DNA of 64,000 nucleotides from Calliopsis andreniformis (lineage: Eukaryota; Arthropoda; Insecta; Hymenoptera; Andrenidae), in the NCBI RefSeq assembly GCF_051401765.1, contig NC_135064.1, forward strand, positions 29,526,287 to 29,590,286. The letters are read 5' to 3'. Positions within the stretch are counted from its first letter, which is position 1; every line of letters starts with the position of its first letter. Shown here piece by piece: positions 53,015-62,500 of the stretch. The position numbers and the translations under genes were made by a program. Under the pieces are notes generated by a model. That model worked only from the letters and a program-made list of their open reading frames with translations, did not search any database and was not told the DNA's origin.

Positions 53015-54189
53015 ATCCGCTCGTGCTTTTGCCGAGTCGGATCGCACGATGAAGTCCTCGAGGAGGGCCTTTACTTCTTCTTCTTTTCTCTCTTTTCCCC
53101 CTTTTCTCTTCATTCTTTATGATTTTCCACATAGAGGTGAGGCGATTCTTCGGGGAGACTGGAGTGGAGAAATTCCGAAAAACTGAAAAGAGAATCGGGG
53201 TGAGAGTTGTCTTCAACAACTCTAACCTAAAGTAGAAATTAAAGTGAGAATACCTTTTTAATAAATTCAAAAAGATTCTCAAAGGTTTCGGGATGGAAGG
53301 GCTCGAGTCTCTGGTGGAGAATCGCTTCTCGAAATTCTGCAAGCTCATGCGACGCTTCCCTCTTGGCGAAACGAAGTAAAGTAGAGTGTAGTATAACCTA
53401 GAAAATTAAAAGAAAACCACGAGACATTGAAGGAAAGGCGAAACCATACTACTCTGCCTAGTGTGCATGACAGATAGGGCGCTGCTCTGGAAATGATCTC
53501 GAGGACGCGAAAAATTTTACACGAAACTTCCATTCAAGTATTTGATGAGACATTGCAAGGTAGAATATATAGATACGCGAGGATAGAGTTCTCGAAGAGA
53601 GAGAGGTTGGGGGGCTGACTCAAACTGCTGTCGCAAGGCATTTGGATAGAGACGTTGCCCACCTTTCTGCTCTGAGGGTCGTTGCACAAAGATACAAGAT
53701 ACGGTAGAGTCGCGAATTTCCGTCGGACACGAGCGGGGAGAGGGGAGAGCTCAACCGACGGAAGAGAGAGAGGGCACAGGATTATGCACTCTCACGGGAG
53801 ACCTTTGGAAAACTGTAAATAAAATTGAATATGTTATTTCTTGCTTGACGAAGTCGCTGGCCAAAGCGTGAGGAAAACGCACGGGCGGCGCGCTGAGGGG
53901 GGAGGGAACATGAGCGATGAACGTTTGATGTTTTTGAGTTTGCTTTGCTGTGAAAGAGTGAGTTTGCTTGCATGACAATTGAAGAGAGAAGATCGTAAGC
54001 ATCACCTGGAAGACTGGGGGGCGGAAGGGAGGGGGCATAGCGAGGGAAATGATTAAATAATTCATTAACTAAGTAACCGAGAGGGCCACGAAAATTGACG
54101 TAATGGGAAAATGGAAATGCGTAGAAAATGATACGTTAGAATCGAGACGGCTAGAGGATATATGAGGGGCGAGTAAAATAAACAGGGAA

Positions 54190-55679
54190 CCGAAGTGGCG
54201 AGGACGGAGAGGCGACATTAGAGAGGAGAAGGTCGAGGAGAAAATAAATAGTCGTAAACATGCAGAGGAAAAGTAATTAGGCGCGCCGGGTAGTTTAGGA
54301 ATCGTTTTTCAAAATCGAACACTCTGGAAAAATGAGCATTGTAAAAGGGGGGAATTAACGCACAATGCGAAGGCAGGGGCGGTCGGGAATAACGGGACTT
54401 AGTACAGGTCAGGGAACGAATATTCGTCGGTACGCGGAGAAATAAAATAATAAGTGCGAAGAGAATAGGAAATTACTTGAGATAGGACACGCGAGAAACA
54501 AAAGACGAAACATAGGGACACGGACGGGATGAGCGGGACGAGGAGAAAAATAACAAATAGAATCACGAACGAGTATAGAAATATAAGAAAATCGCGAGGC
54601 AAATTGATAGAGGCGTAACGCGAGGGACGCGTATGTCCAAGGAAGGGCACCGAGACACACAATCTAACGTGTGTGCGACTGACGTTTGATTAATAAGAGA
54701 AGTAGAGTAATTACCGTATCTGGTCGACTGTACAGCTGAGGGGAAGATGCTTTGCGGGTCCCTTCGGCGAATCAGCAATCTGCGAAACTGTAAAAATAGA
54801 AGCTTACATATCGAGATTTGATCAAACGATCAGCGTCGCACTCGCGTCGGGGTGTTTGCGTAACGCGTAGTACGCGAAGATAAAGGAAATAGGAACAATC
54901 GTAGGGGTAAGAGGATGATAGGGAATACTTTAATTACGATACTAATTGATGTTACGTGACTCGCGGACGAGCTGTCATCGGCGGGAGAGGTTAAAAGAAT
55001 CGCGAGAGCCACGCGTGGTCGAGCGGGAAAAACGGGTACAGACGAGCGAGGGTGTAGGTAAAGAAGATCGCTAGCACGAGGGTCAGAGTCGGTAAAAAGT
55101 CAAAGGTAAAGAAACATTAGAGAAGAAATCAGGTATACCGACGCGAACGAGAGTGTTCGGGCACGACTAGAATAGGGCGGCAACGGCGTTAAGGAAGGGG
55201 CGCGTAAGGGGATTCGGACGGGAACGGAAAGACAGCGCGGACGGACGAGAAATAGATAACTGAGCCGCGAAGGTGCGTAGCCGGAACGCTAGAACGATAG
55301 CAAGGGAAATTCAGATTTTAAGTCTTAGGAAAATTCTACACTTATATGCGTGCACACGTGTATATGTGCATGGGCATAAGATAAAACTCAAATACCGTGC
55401 ACATACGAATAGCGACGTAAGCAGCAAAAACAGTCGGGAAACTGTACACATCGAAAGTTTTGCAATCGCAGAAATTATAATCGCGTATAGGGATATGAAT
55501 CGTAAAGACGTCGCGCGGAAACACGAAACGGTATAGAGGAACGAACAGGGGAAAAGGATTCCTAGTCTATAGTCGGGCGGGTGGAACCAGTAAATCACGG
55601 GGGCCGAGCCGGTTGCAGGGCTCGGGGGAACATCGAAAGTGAATGTGGTCAAGAGATTTGCAACGGGACATCATCCTTT
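54190..55679. repeat. Array unit 9, truncated after about 1.5 kb
   Basis: The unit is normal up to about 55,635. The next ~45-60 nt can still be aligned to the array (shared ATCGAAAGT, GTGGT-AAG and CATCCT) but are clearly more divergent, and homology ends at the G homopolymer. Everything after the hairpin-rich segment is missing. Confidence 0.93.
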
Positions 55680-55705
55680 GGGGGGGGGGGGGGGGGGGGG
55701 GGGGG
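55680..55705 (+). repeat. G homopolymer (26 bases) at the array/retrotransposon junction
   Basis: A pure G run directly after the last array-like bases and six bases before the predicted 5' end of the retrotransposon. It may be an untemplated addition at the insertion junction, a mononucleotide repeat, or an assembly or sequencing artefact. Confidence 0.9.
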
Positions 55706-55711
55706 AGTGAG

Positions 55712-55844
55712 GGGAGGAATACGCATATGCAAATAGAAGTTTGTGCTCGTCACAAATTGATATTCCTCCCTATTGCATGCGGATTGGGCCGGTCAATGGA
55801 GCATTTGGACTGATGGTCTGCAATACCTTACACGAATATGCGTG
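55712..55844 (+). ncRNA. Candidate HDV-like self-cleaving ribozyme at the 5' end of the retrotransposon
   Basis: Five helical strands occur in the order expected for the HDV fold. P1 is GGGAGGAATA (55712-55721) with TATTCCTCCC (55761-55770). P2 is CGCATAT (55722-55728) with ATATGCG (55836-55842). P3 is TTTGTG (55740-55745) with CACAAA (55751-55756), closing loop CTCGT, which resembles the CUCGC of the HDV L3 loop. P4 is TATTGCA (55771-55777) with TGCAATA (55819-55825). The joining strand before P2' contains CACGAA, matching the catalytic C-(G)AA of J4/2, with C55833 as the candidate catalytic base. Cleavage would fall just before G55712. Weak points are a longer P1 than usual, 11-12 nt between P2 and P3, and no obvious G pair for P1.1. 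HDV-like ribozymes are known at the 5' ends of several non-LTR families. Confidence 0.6.
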
Positions 55845-56367
55845 AAGACGAAGGACGCTAGTAAACAGGATACCCGGGAATGTTTTAAAAAAAAAAAAAA
55901 GGGATACGGGAATGGGGAGATAACAACCCAAGAAGACGGAGAAAGGGATGGACCCTACTCACCCTGACTATTTTCAGGATGAGTAAGGGGATAAGAGGTT
56001 ACAGTGTATAGTGAATGGTTTATTGAGGTGCGGAAAGGGGGGGGGGAGGGGGGAAAGGTGCTCTCCACAATGAAATAAAGGGAGAATGGTTAAGTGAGAA
56101 TGAGAAAGTGATATGAAACAAGACTGAAGATAGAAGAAGGCGCCTAGGGGATCTTGAGTAGGTGGATGAATGTAATGAATGAAAAAAAAAAAAAAAACAT
56201 ATATATGATAATAATAACATTAAGACAAATATAAATAAAGATAAGAATAATACTAGTAGCAACAATAATGGAATTTATATAACTAATAAATGGCTGTATT
56301 TACAGGAAGCCTGAGCTGGTGATTAACCGAAGGAGACAGGAGAAACAGGAAGGAGCTGATACACAGA
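55845..56367 (+). other. 5' untranslated region of the retrotransposon
   Basis: About 520 nt without a convincing ORF. It holds a 12-bp hairpin with one mismatch, TACTCACCCTGA (55956-55967) and TCAGGATGAGTA (55974-55985), loop CTATTT, and two A homopolymers. A promoter cannot be identified; if the ribozyme is real, the element may rely on transcription from upstream DNA. Confidence 0.6.
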
Positions 56368-57702
56368 ATGGAAAACACAAAAACAGGTAGGAACAAGCGA
56401 CTGAGCAGGGAGGAAGACAAGGAAAGGAGTGAGGAAATAGATACACAGGTGGTGGTTAGCCGAAAAACTAGGTACAGATTTGCAAGAATGCTAACAGCAC
56501 TCATGGTGAGGGATACAGAGGAAACTTTCAACATTATATGGAAGAACGAGAATGTAAGAGAGGAGATAAGGAAAAAGGGAATAGACCTGGGAAAGAAAGA
56601 AGAGGGACGGGAAAGAAAGGACACAGGAACACAAACTCAAGGGGAGGAAAAACAAAAAGACACAAGGGATGAAGGAACGCAGACGAAGGAAAGGAATAAA
56701 GAAGAGGGCAAGGATACAACCGAGAACAAGGAACACACGAAAGAAAAAGGACGGGAAAGTATGACTGAAAACAAGAGAGGAAAGAAAGAGGAAGGAGAAG
56801 AGGAGAAGAAAAGAAGGAGAACAGACTTTACTGGTAGATTCGACAAGGCCTGGGAAAGAGCAAGCAAGGCTTGGGAAATGAAAAGAAGAAGAGATAGGAA
56901 GATACAGGAAGGAAATAAGGTAACAAAAGAAGGAGAGAAACAGGAGATAATTATAGACATAACGAGTCCGAAAGAATCCGAATCAGGTAGTTCAGAAATA
57001 TCAATAAACGAAAGGATAAAGAGGGAAGTACGGAAACTCGAAGAGGCAAACGCGCTAAGGGAGGCAAAGAAGCCGAAAATAATAAAAATAGAAGAGGTGA
57101 CAGGTATGGGAAAAAAGGAGATGAGGGGGGAAACAGGTAACAACAATAAGGAGAAAATATTTGATAGGATAGTAGGAAAAGAGGACGTCTGGATAGACGC
57201 AAGGAAGACGGAGCAAAAGAAAGCAAAGGAAGAGGAAGGAAAGGAAAATAGGAAGTTAGGAAAGGAAAAAGCAGAATTGGACATAAATTGGGAAATGAGG
57301 AGAATAGGTAGTACGAAGAAAGAACAAAAGGACAAGGTGCAGAAATGGTTACAAGGAGGAGAAGAGAGGAGGCAGGAAGGGAAGACGGAAGGGGTTGAAG
57401 TCGCTAGGAGGATGAGGATTGAAGAATTAAAAAGACGGTACCCGCAGGTGCAATTTGAAAGTAAGAAAGGAGATACAAGAGGAGAAGACCAAGAGACAGG
57501 GGAGAAAAGGAGGAAAGGAATGAGGAAAGAGGGAGATACGCGCAGGGAAGATCAAGGGGAAAGGAAGTCGGCGGAAACACAGAGGGAGGAGAAGAAAGGA
57601 AGGACAACAAGGGAAGAAGGCAAGGGAGGAGAAAAGGACAGAAGAGAGAGAGTGAAAAGAAGATTGAGGGACCTGTTCGGAGACACGGAAGAGGAAGACT
57701 AG
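56368..57702 (+). CDS. Retrotransposon first ORF, 444 aa highly charged protein of unknown function
   Basis: Begins MENTKTGRNKRLSREEDKER and ends in an acidic tail (DTEEED). The protein is dominated by K, R and E. The least charged segment is residues 35-60 (RFARMLTALMVRDTEETF), which could form a short helix. GTQT occurs twice (87-90 and 103-106). Basic clusters KKRRR (147-151) and KRRRDRK (172-178) could serve as nuclear-localisation or RNA-binding patches. No CCHC knuckle, RRM or coiled-coil family is recognised. The coding strand is extremely purine-rich. It lies 280 bp before the ORF1-like gene on the same strand in a different frame. Two-ORF elements normally lack such a gene, so it may be an extra ORF or a split part of ORF1. 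The open frame over 1.3 kb supports real coding, but function is not inferable. Confidence 0.65.
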   Translation: MENTKTGRNKRLSREEDKERSEEIDTQVVVSRKTRYRFARMLTALMVRDTEETFNIIWKNENVREEIRKKGIDLGKKEEGRERKDTGTQTQGEEKQKDTRDEGTQTKERNKEEGKDTTENKEHTKEKGRESMTENKRGKKEEGEEEKKRRRTDFTGRFDKAWERASKAWEMKRRRDRKIQEGNKVTKEGEKQEIIIDITSPKESESGSSEISINERIKREVRKLEEANALREAKKPKIIKIEEVTGMGKKEMRGETGNNNKEKIFDRIVGKEDVWIDARKTEQKKAKEEEGKENRKLGKEKAELDINWEMRRIGSTKKEQKDKVQKWLQGGEERRQEGKTEGVEVARRMRIEELKRRYPQVQFESKKGDTRGEDQETGEKRRKGMRKEGDTRREDQGERKSAETQREEKKGRTTREEGKGGEKDRRERVKRRLRDLFGDTEEED

Positions 57703-57982
57703 AGGAAAAAGGAGAAAAAAAAAAAAAAGAGGAAAAAGGGGGGAAAAGAGTGCTTATGTAATGTTTTGTATATAGGTATAAGTAGGATAGAAATAAGGTA
57801 TAGATTAAGATAGTGGTAAGGAATGTAAGTATGAATGAACGAATAAGTGAGATAATAATGGTAAGGCATGAGTGCGGAAGGGTGGAGGGCTAAATGAAAG
57901 GGTCTCTGATCTACCGACTGAATGCTTGCTCCCTGGTCAGTCACGAACTCCTACGTAATAGTTTCTTTATTTACTTAAAGGG
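57703..57982 (+). other. Spacer between the first and second retrotransposon ORFs
   Basis: 280 nt, purine-rich with an A homopolymer at its start. No hairpin or reinitiation signal is obvious. The second ATG lies in frame 2, the first ORF in frame 1. Confidence 0.6.
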
Positions 57983-59311
57983 ATGGAGAGGAACACGGCC
58001 GAGAGTGAGGATATGCTAATTGAGGAAAGTTTCTTCAGCGAGGACGTGGACTTTCACATTGAGGAGCTGGAAAAGGAGCTGAGCAAGGAGGACGGGAAGG
58101 AGGAAAGGCTGGAGAATAAGGAAACAAAGGAAATGAATTTCAAAAAACCAATGGTACGGGAGATTCAAGTCCTGGAGAGTCAGCCGGGGACTAAAAAGCA
58201 GGCGGACATAAGGGAATTGCTGGCAGGAAGGATCAAATACCCCCCACTGCAACAGAAAGTGAAGGGAGTAGGGAAGGGAGCAGGAAAGAATGAGAAGACG
58301 GCAGGAAAAGCAGAACAGATAGGGAATGAAAAAAGGGAGAAAAGAGAGGTGGCAGAATGGGGTAATTTAGGAATAAAGGAGAAGCGAATTAAAGAGGAGT
58401 TAGTGATAGTGTTTGAGGAGGACATCCCGAAAAAAGAAGAAAAAGAGATAAAGGAGATAAATTGGGATGAGGAAAGGAAAAAAATAATAGATGTTAGGGA
58501 GGACTGGGACAAGGAAAAGAAAGGAATGCAGGGGGGGGTCAAAAGGAAAATAGGTGGCCCGGAAGGGGTAAACAAAAAGGAGACAAAGGAAAAGAAGGAG
58601 GAAGTGACAAACAGAACAAACAAAATAAACAAAACATCAGGAACAGAAGGGAGCAGGAAAGACCCTAGAGACGAGAACAAGAGGGAAGAAGAAAACAAGA
58701 AGGAAAAGGAAGGAGGAGACGAAACAAAAAGGGAAGAGCAAGGGGTAAACTTACTAGAAAAGAAAAAAGAAGATAGGGTAAGGAGAACAAAATTTTGCAT
58801 AGTGGCAGACGAGTATCCAAAATATAAATTAAATAGGGGTGAAATGGACGCGATAGTGTCGGCATTTGTGTTACGGTGCCTAGAAACTGACGAGCGCACA
58901 TTTATAACAAGAATAGGTCTCATGAATGGGGGCATCTTAGTAGATTGTAGGGGGGAAAAAACGAAGGAGGTGTATCAAAAGAACAGGGAGGCAGTGGAGA
59001 GAATATGCGGAAGGAAAATCAAAATTGAGGACCCAGAGGTGCTAAATAAACGTATGAGAGTCATAGCCTCGGTGGGATTGCAAGGGATCAGGGCGGAGGA
59101 TCTTCCGAGATTATTAAGACAAGATAACAAACAAATACGAACGGCGGATTGGATACTGGTAAAAGAGGGTCCCACCTTGAGCAGAGGTAGGGACAGCTGC
59201 TTCGAGGTGGGACCCAGGACGTACAGGTACCTCAAGCAGAGGGACATGAGGCTGTCGATTGGAGGGGGGGCGTGTAGGGTAACTTTCACCCTTCTGCACT
59301 TTTTAAAATAG
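57983..59311 (+). CDS. Retrotransposon ORF1-like protein, 442 aa
   Basis: The N-terminal ~260 residues are acidic and then lysine/glutamate-rich, probably disordered. Residues ~269-438 are more balanced and look globular: TKFCIVADEYPKYKLNRGEM, then GGILVDCRGEKTKEVY, RMRVIASVGLQGI, WILVKEGPTLSRGRDSC, and an ending in GGACRVTFTLL. The alternation of strands and helices, and the terminal G-x-V-x-F pattern, resemble the RRM-like C-terminal domain of insect ORF1 proteins (DUF4780-type); this is a recognition by eye, not an alignment. ORF1 proteins bind element RNA and chaperone reverse transcription. There is no CCHC knuckle here, unlike many R1- and jockey-type ORF1 proteins. It precedes the polyprotein by 229 bp. 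Confidence 0.7.
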   Translation: MERNTAESEDMLIEESFFSEDVDFHIEELEKELSKEDGKEERLENKETKEMNFKKPMVREIQVLESQPGTKKQADIRELLAGRIKYPPLQQKVKGVGKGAGKNEKTAGKAEQIGNEKREKREVAEWGNLGIKEKRIKEELVIVFEEDIPKKEEKEIKEINWDEERKKIIDVREDWDKEKKGMQGGVKRKIGGPEGVNKKETKEKKEEVTNRTNKINKTSGTEGSRKDPRDENKREEENKKEKEGGDETKREEQGVNLLEKKKEDRVRRTKFCIVADEYPKYKLNRGEMDAIVSAFVLRCLETDERTFITRIGLMNGGILVDCRGEKTKEVYQKNREAVERICGRKIKIEDPEVLNKRMRVIASVGLQGIRAEDLPRLLRQDNKQIRTADWILVKEGPTLSRGRDSCFEVGPRTYRYLKQRDMRLSIGGGACRVTFTLLHFLK

Positions 59312-59540
59312 AAATGTAAGATAGTAGTAAGAAAAGATTGTAAAGTAAATATAAGGAAGGTAAAAAAAAAAAAATAAATAATGATGAAAAAGGAAAAGGA
59401 GAGGAGTTACATTTAATAACCTATACTGGGGGATAGAGGGGATCTAGAAAGGGATTGGATCGGGAAAGAGAACAACGGATAAGAAGGCCAAGGACCAAAC
59501 AAAGGTAAGGGCAATTGGGAATGATAATAAAGAAAACTTT
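59312..59540 (+). other. Spacer between ORF1-like gene and polyprotein
   Basis: 229 nt, A-rich with an A-run near 59362-59373. Separate frames and this gap rule out a simple frameshift fusion; how the polyprotein is translated is not visible. Confidence 0.6.
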
Positions 59541-62500
59541 TTGTTCCAGAGACCATTAATCATGTCCCTTAGATTCATCCAGATCAATCTCCATCATAGC
59601 GAGGCCGCATCAGCAGCTCTAACAAGAAACATGGCCAGGGACAGGATTGATGTGGCGTTGATTCAGGAACCATGGACTGCTCATGGTGGTATAAGGGGAT
59701 TAGGATTGGTAGGCAAGGTATGGGCACTGAATAATAAACAGGCACGAACGTGCATTTTGACTAGGAAAGGACTAGACGTAAGCACGATAAGGCAGTACAA
59801 CGCGAGGGACATGGCGGTAGTGAGCATGAATATAAGGGATGAAGAGGAGCAAGAGGAAAGAACGATATACGTGGCGTCTGTGTACGCGCCATGGAACGCT
59901 AAGGAGAAAAGACCAGGAATGGCGGTACAAAAATTCATGGAGTTTGCACAGGACAAAGGAGTAGAGGTGCTGATAGGAGGCGACATGAACGCCAAACACA
60001 AGAGATGGGGGAGCACAACAACGGATACAAAAGGTGAGGAATTAATGGAGTTCATTTTAGCGAACGGGCTAGTGACATTGAATAGAGGGAACAGACACAC
60101 ATTTGAGACGATGACAAGGAAAGAGGTACTGGATGTAACCATGTGCTCTCAGAGTCTAGCGGGCAAAATGAAAGGATGGAGAGTGAGCAGCGACATCTCA
60201 TTCTCGGACCATAAATACATCAGGTTCGAGGTAGATGTTGGACAACAACAGGAGGTGCAGATGAGAAGAAATCCGAGGGCAACGAATTGGAAGAGGTATG
60301 GAGAAATAGTAAAGGCACACAAACATGAATTTCCTTCCAGATATGGGACAGAAGAGGAACTTAATGAAGCGGTAGATAAATTAACACAAGTATTAAGAGA
60401 AGCATGGGAGGACTCGACGGAAGAGATCGAGTTTAGGAATAAAGTGAAGATACCATGGTGGAACAGGACACTGGAAAAGGAGCAGAAGGAGATCATGAGG
60501 AGAATAAAAACAGCAAAAAGGAAAGGCGGGGTAGCGAGATGGAATGAAGTGAGGGAGCTAACAAGGATCTTCAAAAGGAAGGTAATCGTGGCCAAAAGGG
60601 AGTCATGGAAAGAGTTTTGCGCAGGGATCAAGGGAGTCTCAGAGGCAACAAGGCTCAGTAAAATGCTAGGAGGTGAAGTGAGAGAACAACTCGGGGCTCT
60701 AAGGAAGGAGGATGGGACTTACACGGAGACAAACGAGGAAAGTTTAAACATGCTGTTGACAGAACACTTTCCGGGCTTCAGTGGGGTCCCGCTGGAGACA
60801 AATGAAGGCATGAACAAGGAAGGAACATTGAACGTAATCCAGAGACCAGGATGGGAAATAGCTAACAAAATAGTTAGGCCAGACAGAGTAGAATGGGCGG
60901 TTGAGTCATTCCTGCCGTATAAAACACCAGGGGTGGACGGAATCTACCCCAAAATGATAAAGGTAGCGATGCCATATATAAAGGAATTCGTGGTGAAGAT
61001 AATGCGAGCCAGTCTCGCATTAGGAATCATACCACAACTGTGGAAGGTAACTAGGGTAACCTTTATACCCAAACCGGGGAAAACAGACTATACAGTGGCT
61101 AAAGCATTCAGGCCAATAAGTCTGACGTCATTTCTACTGAAGATGCTGGAGAGATTAATAGATAGATACATGAAAGAGGTGACTTTGACAATGAAACCTC
61201 TACATAATAAGCAACATGCTTTCAGGATAGGACACTCGGTGGAGGTGGCCTTGCACAACTTGGTAAGTGAAGTAGAGGAGGCTATGAGGAAGAAATTTCT
61301 CACAATAGCGAGCTTCTTGGACATTGAGGGGGCGTTTAACCAAACGTCAACGGAACTAATAGTCAACTCGCTAAGAGAATTTGGCGAGAATGAGTATGTT
61401 GTCCGGTGGATTAGCAACATGTTAACCACCAGGGAATTGCAAACCTCGAAAGGGGAAACAATTACGAAAGGTTTCGTGAATAGAGGCTGCCCTCAAGGGG
61501 GAATCCTGTCACCCCTTCTATGGTGTGTGGCAGTGGACAAACTCCTACACGATCTGGATAAGACCGGTGTAGTGGTATTAGCATATGCTGATGACGTAAC
61601 CTTCCTGGCTACGGGAAGGAATGAGACAATTGTAGTATGCAAAGCAAGGAAGGCGCTGCTGGTGCTGGAGGAATGGTGCGACAAAACGGGATTGTCAGTG
61701 AATCCCACAAAAATGGAGACGGTACTGTTTACAAGGAAGATAAACAGGCCGACTATCACGGGACTCAAATACAAAGGGCAGACACTGCAGTTCAGCAGGG
61801 AGGTGAAATATTTAGGAATCTGGTTGAACGACAGATTAACTTGGAGGAAGCATGTATTCAAACAGATCAACAAGGCCAAAGCCAACCTGGCGATGTTAGG
61901 AAGAGTGGTGGGACCTACATGGGGACTCACGCCACAGATAACAAAATGGATGTACGAATCAATCGTACTCCCAAGGTTAACGTTCGGGAGTATAATATGG
62001 TGGGAAACAACGAATATGCGAACGGTCAAAGAAAGGTTGGACGGGCTACAGGGACTGGCACTAAAGAGAATTCTAGGGACTCTAAGCACAACACCCACAA
62101 GGGCGGCGGAAGTGGTAACGGGGATGGAACCCTTGGATATTAAAATCAAGGCAATCGCCATGAAAACAGCGCATAGATTGGTAACCTGGGGAGTTTGGAA
62201 GGAAAGGAGCTATGGACATAGCTCGATACTAAAGCTTGAAGGAGACGATCACGTCAGGGAGTTAGTAAGTATGAGACAGGATAATCAGATCCTGAAATAT
62301 ATGTTTCAAAGGAAATTCCAGGTAAGAATAGGAAGTAGAGCAAAACAGGGAACTGCAGGACACGAATGGAAGGACTACCACCAAGTTTGGTTTACGGATG
62401 GCTCAAGGAAGGAAGGCGTCACAGGGGCAGCCTGGACTAATGAAGAAGGAACGGATAAAGGAATACTACACCTAGGAAAATTGGCAACGGTGTTTCAGGC

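Larger units (their letters stand above)
47698..54189. repeat. Array unit 8 (6492 bp)
   Basis: Three CT-rich and two GC-rich subrepeats. Its first ~5 kb closely matches unit 7. After the GC subarray (from about 53,040) its variants switch to those of units 3 and 6, which suggests a recombination breakpoint. Confidence 0.95.
1..55679. repeat. Macrosatellite-like tandem array of a 6.4-7.4 kb unit (8 full copies plus a truncated ninth)
   Basis: The same long sequence recurs head to tail. Using the anchor CCGAAG(T/G)GGC, units begin at 5, 6661, 14075, 21221, 27580, 34241, 41200, 47698 and 54190, giving lengths of 6656, 7414, 7146, 6359, 6661, 6959, 6498 and 6492 bp. Copies differ by scattered substitutions and short indels, and mainly by copy number of two internal subrepeats. 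I found no 18S, 5.8S or 28S landmark, tRNA, transposase or long ORF shared by all copies. The left edge lies outside the window. Function is unknown: it could be a satellite, a tandem non-coding transcription unit or a spacer-like array. The repeat structure itself is certain. Confidence 0.97.

Noticed and set aside
1..55679. Ribosomal DNA repeats
   Set aside because: Unit size and nested subrepeats are spacer-like, but no 18S, 5.8S or 28S landmark was seen in any unit.
55773..55967. Upstream ORF of 64 codons in the element's 5' region
   Set aside because: It opens with TTG rather than ATG and runs through the P4 region of the ribozyme candidate and an A homopolymer.
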